From Arctopsyche grandis (Eukaryota; Arthropoda; Insecta; Trichoptera; Hydropsychidae): a stretch of 64,000 nucleotides of DNA. The position numbers and the translations under genes were made by a program. The notes beneath the pieces are model-generated. The model ran no database searches. It saw only the letters and a list, made by a program, of their open reading frames with translations, and was not told the DNA's origin. Positions 51,055-62,859 of this stretch are shown one piece after another. The stretch lies in the NCBI RefSeq assembly GCF_051622035.1, contig NC_135360.1, positions 1,670,001 through 1,734,000 of the forward strand, in the 5' to 3' direction. Each line of letters begins with the position of its first letter. Position 1 is the stretch's first letter.

Positions 51055-51156
51055 TAGAGGTAGGATAGTCACAGTGCTATCCATTGTTCGGCAAACCTTT
51101 AACAATGTATTTACAACCTTTGAACAATACACGGCCCCCTCAGACTCCGGTGACTA
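51055..51156 (+). mobile_element. hAT mini-element, 102 bp
   Basis: It starts TAGAGGTAGGATAGTCAC and ends CTCCGGTGACTA. An exact 8-bp duplication GTAATGAC flanks it (51047-51054, 51157-51164). It is the short relative of 45339-45705. Confidence 0.9.
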
Positions 51157-51265
51157 GTAATGACCTAAATTTTTAGGTCATAAAATGAATAGGTCTAAGA
51201 AGCCATCCTATTCAACGTTTGGCGCGGAAATGTTGCTATGTTTTGATTTGTACTTTATACAAACA

Positions 51266-51816
51266 CTAGTGTTGGACCCGTTGATTTCAACGGGTGGTTT
51301 CGAAAAGGAATGCAGGAATATTGAATCGACTGGTTTCGGAAAGAAATTGATGCACGAATTACGAATGACAAATTACGAAGTGATTACGAATTACGAATTA
51401 CATTTTGTGCATCGCCGACGCCTCCGGCACCCCGGGGCCTTCGCCCCCGGCGCTTCTGTCGCTCCGGGGCCTTCGGCCCCAGCGCCGCCGACGCCTCCGG
51501 CGCCCCCAGCGCCCCCAATGCTTTCGGCACCCCGGGGGCTTCGCCCCCAGCGCCCCCGATGCCTCCGGCACCCCGGGGGCTTCGCCCCCAGCGCTCCCAA
51601 TGCCTTCGGCACCCCGGGGGCTTCGCCCCCAGCGCCCCCGAAGTGAAAAAAATGAAAAAACTGAAAAACTGAAAAAAATGAAAAAACTGAAAAAATGAAA
51701 AATATGAAAAAAAAAAATTTTGTTCCCCATACTGGTTGATTCATTATGTTAGGCGAGAGTTAGGGCACACACACACACACACACACACACAGATTACCGT
51801 CTTTATATATATATGA
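51266..51816 (-). mobile_element. Helitron with 41-bp GC-rich minisatellite
   Basis: On the minus strand it starts TCATATATATATAAAGACGG after a host A. It ends with the hairpin ACCCGTTGA ... TCAACGGGT and then CCAACACTAG before a host T, the textbook Helitron 3' structure. The centre at 51410-51645 has a 41-bp GC-rich repeat (GGCACCCCGGGGGCTTCGCC and so on) in AT-rich surroundings. A (GAAAAAACT)-type A-rich tract follows at 51645-51715. Long Ala/Pro frames here are repeat artefacts. Confidence 0.85.
51410..51645. repeat. 41-bp GC-rich palindromic minisatellite
   Basis: The last three clear copies start at 51526, 51567 and 51608 (GGCACCCCGGGGGC); earlier copies are degenerate. Each holds the palindrome GGGGGCTTCGCCCCC, a strong hairpin with a UUCG-type loop. 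Confidence 0.85.
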
Positions 51817-52329
51817 TATGTATGTTATATACATGTTATGTGTTATGTTTACCTTTCTGGCGGAGGGAAACAAAGTCTCCAATTAACCCTTTCGGTTGTT
51901 AGTATGATGATTATCATCAGGAGTATGTAATATGTTTGTATGTATGTATGTAAGTGATGAGCGGGGTATGTCTAGACGCCACATGTTTTTGCTGATTATT
52001 TTTTGTCTGGCTGGTGAAGAGAAAAGGGCCCCACAAAGATCCTATGTAAAACCGAAATAGATTGCATTCCCTTTTCGAAGACTCGTAATGTCGAATACTA
52101 AAATGTCGTTCTCGGATGTGCGCCACATGCTTGGCACACTCATTTTATATTATCTCTGTGTTTGTATGTGTATCATATGGATGTACATATATACATACTA
52201 TGTATATTATACACACTATTGTCCTATCAATCTAGTATTAAGTACATTTACATCAGATAAATATGAATGATTCGAATTGAATATTCATACAATGTTACAT
52301 ATGTACCTATGTTTGTATGAAATATATCA

Positions 52330-53104
52330 CTAGTGTTGTACCCGATGAAATATCATCGCATTGGTGTTGGCATGTTAAGTTATTAAATAAAAATAAATAA
52401 AAGTCATGTGTCGTTCCTGTGTGAGATCCGCACGCGGTCGATTTTTTATCAAATACCTTTTAAATATATTTAATTGTTTAATATGAGAAAAAATGGTAAA
52501 AACTACCTACCTATATATGTACATACATATAAGCAATATAAAACACCGATAAACAAAATAATTAATTAATTAAATAAATTTACAATAGATGGCGGTAAAT
52601 GTTCAAAGACTTCTATTTGTCTATAAATATGTTTACATTGGTAAAAAACAGTATACATATGTATGTAGAAGTTTTTTTTTTATTTTGTTATTATATTCGT
52701 ATACGTTTTGGCAGTGGCTTAGCTGTGACGTATGTATGTCAAATCGAAACGATTGTTATTATGTTTTTAATAAAATTAAATTAAAAGAAACGCGTCGGTT
52801 CAATCTGCACGCAGTCGATTTTTTTCAAAAACCTTTTAAATATATTTAATTGTTTATTTAATTGCTTAGTATGAAAAAAGGTAAAAACTACCTACATATA
52901 AAAAATATAAAACACGAATGGAAAAATTAATAAATTTTCAATAGATGGCGGTAAATTCTGCCAAGAGGAAACATTGGTAGCAAATGGTATATATAGAAGT
53001 TTTTTCTTTTGTTATTGTATTCGTATATACGTTTTGGCAGTGGTTTAGCTGTCACCAGCAGACCGACAGACAGACACACAGAGAGAATAGCGATATTATA
53101 TAGA
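52330..53104 (-). mobile_element. Helitron with internal duplication, 775 bp
   Basis: On the minus strand it starts TCTATATAATATCGCTATTC after a host A. It ends with a GATGA...TCATC hairpin, CGGGTACAACACTAG and a host T. The body is a diverged direct duplication (about 52430-52735 and 52795-53055) marked by CGCACGCGGTCGATTTTTT and CGTTTTGGCAGTGG. Another 3' end of this family is at 55850. Confidence 0.8.
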
Positions 53105-53105
53105 T

Positions 53106-54095
53106 CAGCGGTTCCCAACCTTTTTTAATTAAAATTATACCACCATATAAAAATATACATTGTATTTCACGACATTTGTTATTGCAAGTGTAATTATATA
53201 GTATTTGCATGGTATTGTATGTATTTTGATGTGTTTTGTTAAGAAATTTTGTGGAAAAAAAGTTATTTGCGGAGTCACAATTATAATATGCTCAAAGTTT
53301 AATATATTTATCTACTATTTCGTCATACTCCTATTATTGATAAATGGTTTTAACAAAAACACAAAATTACAAAGTACATATAATATATTTTATTTTCTTA
53401 AGTAAATCTCCTTACAAAATAAATTTAATGAGCTTCTTGTGTTTGTTTCGAGGAACCTTTTTAAAATTTGGTTCAAATGATGCGAGATATTATCCCCTCA
53501 AGTCTGCAGCTGCATTTAATCTACATACATATTTCTGTATTTCTCTTTTATGAAACGGTATCAATTGCCGGATTTTCAATCATCGATTACGATTAATTAA
53601 GATGATGTTTATTAATTTCTTGTTGTTTTACCCGGCTTCACTCACTATTAGTAATATAAACAGCTTAAACATGGCGAATCTAATAGTAAATATTCATTTG
53701 TTTTTTATTCAATTTATTTTAATTGAAAAAAAAAATATTCAACCAATCGAATCGTCATAGAAACTGGCTTTTTTCGATTTCCAACCAACTATACATAGTT
53801 ACAAACTTACAAAGTCTCTTTCGAAATTTTATATTAGATGTATTATATATTATACCAGAATACGGCGGCTCCCCTGGCGCCCCCGGCGACCCCGTACCCA
53901 TGTCTTCATAGAAATTTTGACTTTTTTTCGAAGTTCCCAACCATTTTCCAACCAACAATATTTACTTACATACGAATTCTCTCAAAATTATGTACTAGAT
54001 AGAAAACACATTTCTATTTATGATTATAAATCATTCATTCTTGCATGTCCGCCATTACTGATTTTTTTTCGCGTACCACAGCTTGGGAGCCGCTG
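53106..54095. mobile_element. hAT element (CAGCGGTTCCCAACC ends), 990 bp
   Basis: The ends are CAGCGGTTCCCAACCTTTT and the complement of AGCTTGGGAGCCGCTG. The flanks ATATAGAT and ATATATAT match at 7 of 8 positions. No transposase was recognised. A minus-strand Helitron (about 53628-53838, extended copy to about 53999) is nested inside. Confidence 0.7.
53628..53838 (-). mobile_element. Nested Helitron fragment
   Basis: On the minus strand it starts TCTAATATAAAATTTCGAAA and ends near GTGAAGCCGGGTAAAAC. The terminal CTAG is mutated. A second decayed 5' start lies at about 53982-53999. Confidence 0.6.
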
Positions 54096-54397
54096 ATATA
54101 TATTATGATATAAGTACATAATATACATATGTATGTGCATAGGTATATATGTAAATATAATAATATGTAGTGAGGCAGTGAGTGCAATTACATTACCGCG
54201 AACACGAAGTGCGGCTCTCTAACCGAATTGCGGTTGAAACCGCGCACGTGCATCTCTCTCTCCAACTAATCTGTTTAAAATCGCACCATTCCAAAACAGA
54301 TACATACATGTGTACTATATGCTTCAGCTATACATTCAAAATAAATTGTAGATTAGAATTAGAATAATTTTTGGAATAACTTTCAAAACATACGTAC

Positions 54398-54399
<2 letters not shown>

Positions 54400-54447
<48 letters not shown>
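54400..54447. repeat. (GT)n microsatellite
   Basis: About 24 uninterrupted TG units, 95 bp before the splice acceptor of the tolloid-like exon. Confidence 0.95.
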
Positions 54448-54449
<2 letters not shown>

Positions 54450-54568
54450 CAGGGCCGAGACAGAAACAGAGAGATAAAGAGACCTAATGTGTGACCCCGA
54501 AACGGAACGATTATCTCAGAGTGTGGTGTTTTTTGTTACAGAAACAGAAACGACGTCCGCAGAGGTTA

Positions 54569-54574
54569 ACATGT
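54569..54574 (+). promoter_or_regulatory. Start-stop upstream ORF (ATGTAA)
   Basis: In the 5' leader of the tolloid-like exon an ATG is directly followed by TAA, 56 nt before the main start. Such minimal uORFs are known to stall ribosomes and reduce translation; the effect here is inferred. Confidence 0.4.
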
Positions 54575-54624
54575 AACACGAAGATAATAAAAAGCAAAGC
54601 ATCCGCAGAAACGAGAATCTGGCG

Positions 54625-54880
54625 ATGGCGCCTTCGAGAGTGGTCTTCTTCTTCAGCGCTTTCGTCCTGTGTGGATTTCGTGCTCTCCCCCTTGTTGGTG
54701 GGGACTCCCCACTAACCCACACCCACACCCACACCCACACCCCGCACGCACCTTCGAACCCTCGTCATGGAGACCAGCGGCGGTTCGCCAGGACGACGAG
54801 ATTCACAATCGAAGAGCTGCAAAGCATTCAATTCGATGTCAAGTCGTCCAACGATTTGGATTTGGATCCCTGTAAAGCTG
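54625..54880 (+). CDS. Probable tolloid/BMP1-family metalloprotease, first coding exon
   Basis: The exon runs from an acceptor TTTTTTGTTACAG (ending 54541) to a donor G|GTGAG at 54880/54881 and leaves phase 1. It encodes 85 codons plus one base. Residues 1-20 (MAPSRVVFFFSAFVLCGFRA) form a signal peptide. A Thr-His repeat (about 31-39) comes from CACACC hexamers. The exon ends LDLDPCKAG. BMP1/tolloid proteases start their propeptide with the same DPCKA motif, followed by an FLGDIAL segment that would be on the next exon. These enzymes are secreted astacins that cleave chordin/Sog and procollagen. The catalytic and CUB/EGF exons are not in the window, so the call rests on this short motif and the signal peptide. 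The ATG context (GCG ATG G) is strong. Confidence 0.55.
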
Positions 54881-55701
54881 GTGAGTTTTTCTATATGTGT
54901 ACATTTTCTTTCATATGTATGTCTTTTAAGCTAACACACACACACACACACACACACTGTGTGATTTATGTACATATACATATACGTCACCTACTCGACA
55001 TACACTACACTCTCGATTATCAGGGCTATTGCTAGGGAGGAAGGGCAAGGATAATCCGAATCATAAAATTTGAACTGTTTTTTGGAATATAATATCATAT
55101 TTACAACACAAATTTTTGTTTCATAATTTCAATACTCATTATTTATTAAGAAAAACGCTCATAGTTAAGCAGATATAATGCATATGTATGTACATATACG
55201 TCACCGACTCAACAATAAAGGTATTTTAAAAATGTATTAGACATACATATATAGGTACATAACATATGTGCATATGTGAAGAGGAAACTTTTGATCCTGG
55301 AATAAGTTATCCTTGAAATACTGTGTCGGAGATGTTTCATAAAAAAAATCATCTGCGATGCACCCTAAGTTTATAGCAACAAAAATTAGTTGCTAATTAA
55401 AAAAAAAAAGATTTTCAAAAATTCCTAATATTGTTGCGTGGACGTGAAGAGGGTTTTCCAAGATCAGAGAAAAAATGTGGTGCGCAGTGGTTTTAGAAAA
55501 ATAGTTTATTGTTCTCACTTCAACCAAACGGAGCAATTCGCTGGCCATTTATGTAGATTAGAATTCTCACATATCACTAGCAAAAATATGTGGAGGTGGT
55601 ATCGTGAATTAAGATGCATTTCTTTATTTAAAAAAAAATGTCCTTTATTTTTTTATGAATATGGACAAACCAGTGGGGGGAGGTGGTAAAATACATACAT
55701 A
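54881..55701 (+). other. Presumed intron 1 of the tolloid-like gene
   Basis: No second exon was recognised between here and the window end, so intron 1 probably exceeds 9 kb. This first part holds an (AC)n tract at about 54932-54957 and a 83-codon frame (55438-55689) without motifs. Confidence 0.4.
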
Positions 55702-55837
55702 TCTAATATATAATTTCGAAAGATATTTTGTATGTAAGGTTTGGGTAGTAGAATCCGTGACGTTGTTTACTATTAGATGAGCATTGTTTAAGCGGTTTAT
55801 ATTACAAATACCGAGCGAAGCCGGGTAAATCCACTAG
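55702..55837 (+). mobile_element. Minimal Helitron, 136 bp
   Basis: It starts TCTAATATATAATTTCGAAA after a host A. It ends CCGAGCGAAGCCGGGTAAAT, CCACTAG before a host T. It is close kin of 33865-34012. Confidence 0.85.
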
Positions 55838-55849
55838 TTTTATATGAAA

Positions 55850-56060
55850 CTAGTGTTGTACCTTATTAAGTTATTAAAATATTAAGTTATAAGAAATATC
55901 ATATTAAGTTATTAAATAAATAAAAAAAAAAAGAAATGTGTCGTCGGTCGGTACTGTGCTCGATCCGCACGCGGTCGAATTTTTTCAAATACCTTTAAAA
56001 TATATTTCATTTAATATTTATATTTAATTGTTTAATATGAAAAAAAAATGGTAAAAACTA
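55850..56060 (-). mobile_element. Helitron fragment, family of 52330
   Basis: On the minus strand it ends AAGGTACAACACTAG before a host T. It carries the CGCACGCGGTCGAATTTTTT and GGTAAAAACTACCTACC segments. The 5' end was not found. Confidence 0.6.
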
Positions 56061-56079
56061 CCTACCTACCTATGCATAT

Positions 56080-57979
56080 ATGTATAAACAATATATAATA
56101 CCAATAGTTATATTTATATACATATAGAAAATATGTCGAATCGAAACGACTATTATAGTACGGCGAGCGTTATCTCAGATACACAATCACCAACATATGT
56201 ACACATACTCAAATTGTAAATAAACCTATATCAAAATAAAACTTTAATTTCTGTAGTGACCCTGATTATATTCCGTGCGTTGTGGTGTAGTTATGGAGAC
56301 ATACCGCGTATTATTGACACAAGCAAAGCATTGGTAAAGGCACTTCTATTATTATAACATTTCTCTTGTAAAAAATGTCAACTTACATACATTTCCTATG
56401 ATGCCTTTCTGGAAAACATGAATAGAAACACCGTGTCTCAGATTTGCATCCACTGGGTATTGGCAAGTCGCTCTTAATTATGTAGTCATTCAAAATTCAA
56501 ATATATTATTAAGAAAAGCATTCTGCCGAATAGTTTGAGTGAGATGAAAATACTGTATAGATACATACATATGTATGTATTACAAAACATAATGAGGATG
56601 TCGTTGTATCTATTTGTGGGTTCAAAAACTATGCATGATAAACTTTCGGGTTAAGTTCGGGTTAATTTTCACTTTACTCTTCTAGAAGAGTAGAACTCTA
56701 TTTCAAAGTGAACGCACAAGACAATTCTCGCACTATTGTGGTTTTCAATTCCGAAACCAACTTACACATTAGCAAACGCGTACAACTACAGGCCAAACAT
56801 ATCAAACTGTCGAACTTCCAAACAAGAGTACAACTGTACATATGTATGTACATATGTACATATCTCTGCATAACTTCATATGTACATATGTATGTAATAC
56901 GCATCTGTCACATTATATGTAAGATTTGAATTGAACGCGGGAAAAAAGGTGAGAATTTTTTTGGTACGTACGAATCACACGGCGGATAACATCAAAAGGC
57001 GTCGTTTGATTTGGCATTGTAATGGAATCAAAGGTTTATTTAATTGATTGCTAGAGTTTGAAATTAATGCGGAAAAATACACACAATAGGATAAAATTTG
57101 GGCAACACAATACGAGCAATTTTTCGATTCATTGCGTCCGCCGAAATTCGATTTGGTGACGTTCGTTTAAGCGACATTGTTTTGAGACGACGCGACGCAA
57201 CTCCGAATTCAATTTATTATTATCTTTATACATAAAATAAATGTTTGTTTTATTCGTGTTTGATTCGACAGGGCGATGGCAAGATGACGATCGGTGGACC
57301 GCAATCGGATTTTCTCAAAATGCATGGATTTCAATCAGGGCGACATTGCTGAAAATTGTCGTCGAAATAATGGCCAGCGAACATTGAAATTGTTCTGTCG
57401 AAATGGAATTCTATCTCGCAAATTGAATTTGTGAGCTCGCCAAAGTTATTCGTACACAGTAGATATATGTATGTATGTTATGTACCTACCTACGTACACA
57501 CAATACTTGTACCTACATAATTGAAGACGAGTACTTATGTTATGTATGTATGTGCAAAGATGAAGAGTACATGTGTACATATGTATTAATATATATATGT
57601 ACGTAGAAAGTAGGAATGTTTGAAAGAAGAAAGCTTCCGTGATTATTTGTAGCGCGACGCATCGAGCTTTTAATTAAAGCTCTCGTTTGAAGTCGTTACG
57701 TAGCCAGCCAAGCCCCGTACAAAAACCTGAAACTGCACTAAACTGCTGAAAAATAAATAAAAAAAACCTTTGCTTTCACACACATTCGGAGGCTTGCGGA
57801 AAATTTTTCCCAACGTCAAATGCAATTTCAAATGTGAAAAGTGTTCGCTTTGCTGAAAATGTACACATATGCACATATGTATGTAGTATGATAGAAATGG
57901 AATAAAGTTCAAACAATCAAACACCACCGCAATATAATCAAACATACTTGACGGTTTCAGTTATCACGATCGTGAGTGA
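56080..57979. other. No gene seen
   Basis: AT-rich, with TACATA/TATGTA palindromes near 56565, 56840-56890 and 57480-57600. Frames at 56698-56929 read through such palindromes on both strands and are not credible. Confidence 0.45.
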
Positions 57980-57987
57980 GTGAGAAT

Positions 57988-58704
57988 TAGGGCTGTCAGG
58001 CGTCCCGATTCATCGGAATTGTCACCAGTTTTAAGTCTCGTGTCCCGGTGTCCCGAACACACCTCTCGGTACGGTCAAATGTCTCGGTTTACTGCTTTTT
58101 AAATTCCTACAGAAGTTTTTAACTCAGCATTAACATGAACTATAAACAAAAAGTCGATGTTTGGACCACACACTCTGGTAAATACTGCAGCAATGTTCAA
58201 CAATGAACTATTTGTCTCTGTCTTAGACTTTCTGGAGAACTGTGTGTAGAAGGGAGACAAAAAAATGTTTATCAATTTATCTTAAATCGATAATTTTCTC
58301 ACTCACAATGATTCATCACACGCAGACGCGGAATAGACACCGTCAGAACAGAAAGACTAAAAGATTTCTGTGATTTTGCTAATATTGAATATAAAAATCT
58401 ACCCTCACATTCAAAAACTAGGTGGCTATCACTATTACCTGTAATATAACGCACTCTAAAGCTATTTGAAGCTTTAAAAGCTTTTTTTTTAGCTGAAGAA
58501 AAAGCACCAAAAATTTTATTAGATTTTTTCACTAATCTGAAGTGAAGTCTATCTTTATTTAAAATAGAAGGTAAAAAAAATCAATTATACATATTCTAAA
58601 CATTATCACTTCGATTGAAAATATATCTATACAAAAGTCAAAGATCTGATTTTTTTTGGTTGGGGGGTGTCTCGGTTTGACTTGCATGAAATCTGACAAC
58701 CCTA
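57988..58704. mobile_element. hAT-type element (TAGGGYTGTCAG ends), 717 bp
   Basis: The inverted ends begin TAGGGCTGTCAGGCG and TAGGGTTGTCAGATT. The flanks GTGAGAAT (57980-57987) and ATGAGAAT (58705-58712) match at 7 of 8. A minus-strand frame of 77 codons (58299-58532) may be a transposase remnant but is not recognised. CCCGGTGTCCCGAACAC and GTGTCTCGGTTTGAC mark the inner ends. Confidence 0.75.
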
Positions 58705-59080
58705 ATGAGAATGCATCTTCTACTCCTTCATCCAACGTATACGACCTCTGGCTTCTTGCCAGCCGCTAAATTATTACTTCTTCGAAGAAGAAGACCTCAT
58801 TATTATATTATGCAATATGTACATAGCATGTAAATCTGTATGTACATATGTATGCATATTTGTGTGTCCCCAATATAAATGCACATCTGAGCGCTAAAAT
58901 ACTATTATAAGAAAAATAGGGATAATATTTTTGGCACGGCTGTAAAATAAATTATACAACTGTCAAAACGACATTAAATGTCAAATTAACATCTCTAAAA
59001 TAGCTCGCACGACAGAATCGGCGTTCGCCCGGTAAATCAAACGTCAAACGGGTTGCCGGTAACAAAAATAAAATTTGACG

Positions 59081-59420
59081 TTACAGTGAAATCGTTACAT
59101 TTTCACTGGGTATAGTTCAGTGAAATCACATCCAATTATATTTTCACTGGCCCCTATCAGTGAAATTATAATTTTTGACTCCTGTCCATTCCCACTCACA
59201 TCATGGTCCACACATCGTAATATCTTAGCAGCCAACACTTATTTATTTAAGGGTTAGATTAGGTTAGACTAAGCTAGGGTTGGCCCTATTCATTTAAAAT
59301 TAGGTTGTTAGGGCTAAATTTATAGAGTTAAATGTTGTAAATTCGTTGTTTGATACATTTTCACTGCTTGAATTGGTGAAAATATGTTTTTACTAGTAAA
59401 AATATATGCTTTCACTGTAA
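59081..59420. mobile_element. TTACAGTGAAA-ended repeat, copy 1
   Basis: The outermost ends TTACAGTGAA and TTCACTGTAA are inverted. At least three more CAGTGAAAT and ATTTTCACTGG motifs alternate inside. The core shares AGCCAACACTTATTTATTTA plus TTAGGTTAG-like sequence with 17640-17720 and 63190-63250. A further ATTTCACTG motif lies at 59500. Confidence 0.6.
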
Positions 59421-60468
59421 CATATATACCTGGTTAATGTAATGTAACTGGTTATAATTTCACTGGAACGTCGGTAAAAATATATTTTCACTTGAAATAT
59501 AATTTCACTGTGACATATACATATGTTACATATGTATATATAATCTACATACATACATACATTTCATATATAAAAAAACACATTTCATTTTATTTAACAA
59601 ACATTGATAACAGTCTTCACATGCTACCCAAAATATTTAAACAAACAAAAAATAAAGAAGTAAATAAAAAAAAATAATGGTTTTAAATTAAATTAAAAAT
59701 GAAAAAAACATTTAAAAAGTGGATTAAATATGTATGCACATACATATGCATATGTTATACCGGGATAAAAGTATGTACACATTTGAAAAGTTTTCTTAAG
59801 TACGACGTAATCTAATTTCCTTTTACGAGACGCCAAGCAGGAAAAAATTAAACGGTTTCCTGTTGGCGGATTTTATAAATATGAAAAGACTGTAAAAGTT
59901 TTAGCGGCCATTCTTCAAAGTGAATCTGTTATCTCGTTAAAAGCTCTACAGGGAGCATTCAAAAATTATAGCCGGTAAAACTGTCTGAAATGGTGAGATA
60001 AAACTGAACTGAACTGAACTAGATAGTTCCACGCTAAGCTGAAATATGCACATGAAAACTCGCCTTTTCAAAAATCGATCATAGGATCATACACACATAT
60101 GTACATACATATCATTATATCATACATCATTACGAACTTTCACGAAATAATTGATTGTTATGAGAATAAAATAAAACAAAAAAGTACTAGGCAGGAATCC
60201 TCTCGAGTGGAAGTAGCAAATGAAAAGAAAGCTTTACGAGTCGAGTTAAATCCTCGGTATATGTATGTGAGCCACGTTGTCAGGTTCATTTTTCCCCAAT
60301 TAAATTAATCGCCTTAATATATAATATATTATTATACATACATATGTATGTACGTATATTATACGTAGACTACCTATATATGTATGTATTTATCATGTTA
60401 ATGACGATTAGCATTTATCCGTATCCGCACAGGCATAATATTATGTATGTATGATATACACTTAATAT

Positions 60469-60660
60469 CTATCGTGTAAATAAAAGTAGATGGTTTTCCC
60501 GGTCGGACCGACACCACCTGCTGCTATCGAAGTGAATGTACACATTCACCGGACACTTAAATGCGAAGGGGTTGCCGTATCTCGGGTTCCCATCCCTTGT
60601 GTTTCGCTCTGGCTCTTTACCCTGGCTTAAGCGACCACCGTAGTTTATATTAATATTCAA
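60469..60660 (-). other. Open frame of 63 codons, unrecognised
   Basis: The GC-richer patch 60490-60640 encodes, on the minus strand, GGRLSQGKEPERNTRDGNPR and a YIHFDSSRWCRSDR-like end. It stands out from the AT-rich surroundings but matches no family I know. It may be a transposon or exon fragment. Confidence 0.2.
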
Positions 60661-61020
60661 ATTTTACATTAGGATTGTACATACATACGTTCTATCGATT
60701 AACCGGTTCAATCTAAGTACACACATATGTATGTACATATGTAGTACAAGTACAAAGTGCCTTTACTTCTGACATTATTGAAGCTGAAAATAGTGTAAGC
60801 GGTCTTTGGAGAATATCGAAAAAAGTTTAATTATAATTTATAGCATTAATTATAATATAAAAGGGAATGCGCCTTCACCCAATGAATAGAATTTGCCGAG
60901 TACAAATTTTTGAGTTTAGAAAGTAGAGGCGCCTTTAGCGCATCAAGCGGCGCCCTCACTGTCTGGGTAGAATGTACAATCTCTCTCAGTGCTATATGTC
61001 GAAATCGCAAACACTTACAC

Positions 61021-61773
61021 CAGGGGCGTCATTTCAGATTTTCCTAATGGGGGGGGGGGGGCAAAATCTTTGACCAGTAAGAAATGACTTTCTAGAGGGG
61101 GGGGGGGTGTATTATATTAAAAAAAATGAGTGTATATGAATTTGAACATTTAACATATAATTTGTATTATATTATATTAAAAAAATGGGTGTATATTTCT
61201 TTTAATCCTTTTTTCAGTAGAAGAAAGAAATCCTATTCAACAATTTGTTTCGTAGGATAAACGAGTTTTACAAATATTTGGGAGTTTACATTTTTTTTCT
61301 GGGAAGAATCGTCGTGTTTATACCTGACAGTGTTTTAAAAAATTTAAATATTCAATTTTTGTTGGTTTAGTATTTTGATTCCAACTCATAATAATACTGT
61401 TACGTAGGGGTGGAGGATCCAAGTAAAAGGCCAAAGTCGTTTCACAGAATTTATTGGTGATTGGTTCAGGAGATACACGCACTGGCAGTGCTCCGTCCAG
61501 AATGCCTTGATACCGCCTAAGTACTCGTTTAAAAAGTACAGGTCGCTCCCTGCATCTTCGACGTTCGGTTACTTCCCTATTGTTTAGGCATGCACCCGGA
61601 TATGCATTCCCACGACACTCAGTCCCACGCTTTCGCTGTCAGTTCTGAGAAGGGACCGGGTGCCGTTACTAAGCCAATTCAGTGGTCATTGTTTAGCCTA
61701 CTTGTACTTAGCCTGTAGATAATCCTCGAAACCAATTATAATACACCCCAACCCTCCCCAGATGACGCTCCTG
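61021..61773. mobile_element. hAT mini-element (CAGGGGCGTCATTT ends) with nested LTR-like insertion
   Basis: The ends are CAGGGGCGTCATTT and the complement of AGATGACGCTCCTG. The flanking sequence follows the family copy at 27006-27399 closely on both sides of the insertion at 61398-61739. No clear target duplication remains. Long G runs (61051-61062, 61098-61107) are part of it. Confidence 0.65.
61398..61739 (-). mobile_element. Probable solo LTR inside the hAT mini-element
   Basis: The 342-bp GC-richer block is absent from the relative at 27006. AATAC flanks both sides (61393-61397, 61740-61744), a 5-bp duplication typical of LTR insertion. On the minus strand it ends CTACGTAACA, a common Gypsy LTR end. 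The opposite end is not a clear TG. Confidence 0.5.
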
Positions 61774-62859
61774 GCTAAGAAATATTTTTTTTGCAATAAT
61801 CTTCACTTGAATAAAAAGCATCGTCCATTATTTAATTCGCTGACAATAATATCCAAACTTTGAAAGGTACAGATCGAGCAGTAGTACGCACGCACGGTAC
61901 ATATGTATGTACGTATGCCCGTGTGCATAGGTACAAGAGTACACGAGATATCTGTTTATGGCAGTGAAATACCTACATAGTAGAGATGATTGTTTCGATA
62001 TTCTTTTTTCATGTCACGTTCCGGTGTTTTTCGATGTCCCATTTCGACATCCGTAAAAGTTCATCAGCGATAGGTCCACGTGCACGTCCATTATACTTCG
62101 TCACGTTTCGCGCTAATTCCCTCTCCCCATCCGTTTCAATCTCTGTCATATTATATTATATTTCCTAGATTTTGTTTATGGAAAACGCTCCTCGATTCAA
62201 GTGCTACCAATTCATTTTTAAAATGTAATACATTTAAGCGATTCAAATTTATTGGGGTTAGCGACTATAATTTCTCGAGTTTGGATTTTCTCGCTATTTT
62301 CTGACCTTTCAAATGGCAAAGTTTTAATCGCCGCCTCCCAAATTCGGCATATTGGTGTATGTATGTATGTACTTACAGAAAATACGTTCGAAAGTATGTA
62401 CATATGTATTACGCTTTGGTGACATTTAAGCCAGAAAGCTGAAAGCGGTCAACAGTCAAATGAAAACTTCGCCTTGAACTTTATCGCATTTCTTTATCAT
62501 CTCTTTATACGTATTAAATTTAATAACACATTATATATCGTTGGTTTTATGTACATACATATGTATGTGTGTATACCTACATATACATACATGGAAGTAA
62601 CGTTAGAGGTACTCATTGTTGAAAGTTGTGGTTGGAAATTAACCTCTAAAGTTACAAAGCAAGCTCCGTCGTTTTTGACAAGTTTGGGTGCATTAAGTTT
62701 CGCCGACATTCACATTAATGATAATGACGAGTGGTTTTTAGCTTTTTTGATTCGCATACTTTTTGATAACGTAAAATCAAAAAAAAATATCCGTTAGAAT
62801 CTCGAAAATAGTACGATGACAATTTAATTTTTGTATCTACATACACTTATGTACATATA

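Noticed and set aside
51185-51744. Ala/Pro- and Gly-rich frames of 97-153 codons on both strands
   Set aside because: They are translations of the 41-bp GC minisatellite in a Helitron; all frames are open because of composition, and no domain is seen.
62474-62797. 107-codon plus-strand frame
   Set aside because: It begins in a TACATA palindrome, has no recognised motif and no splice support; kept only as non-coding intron.
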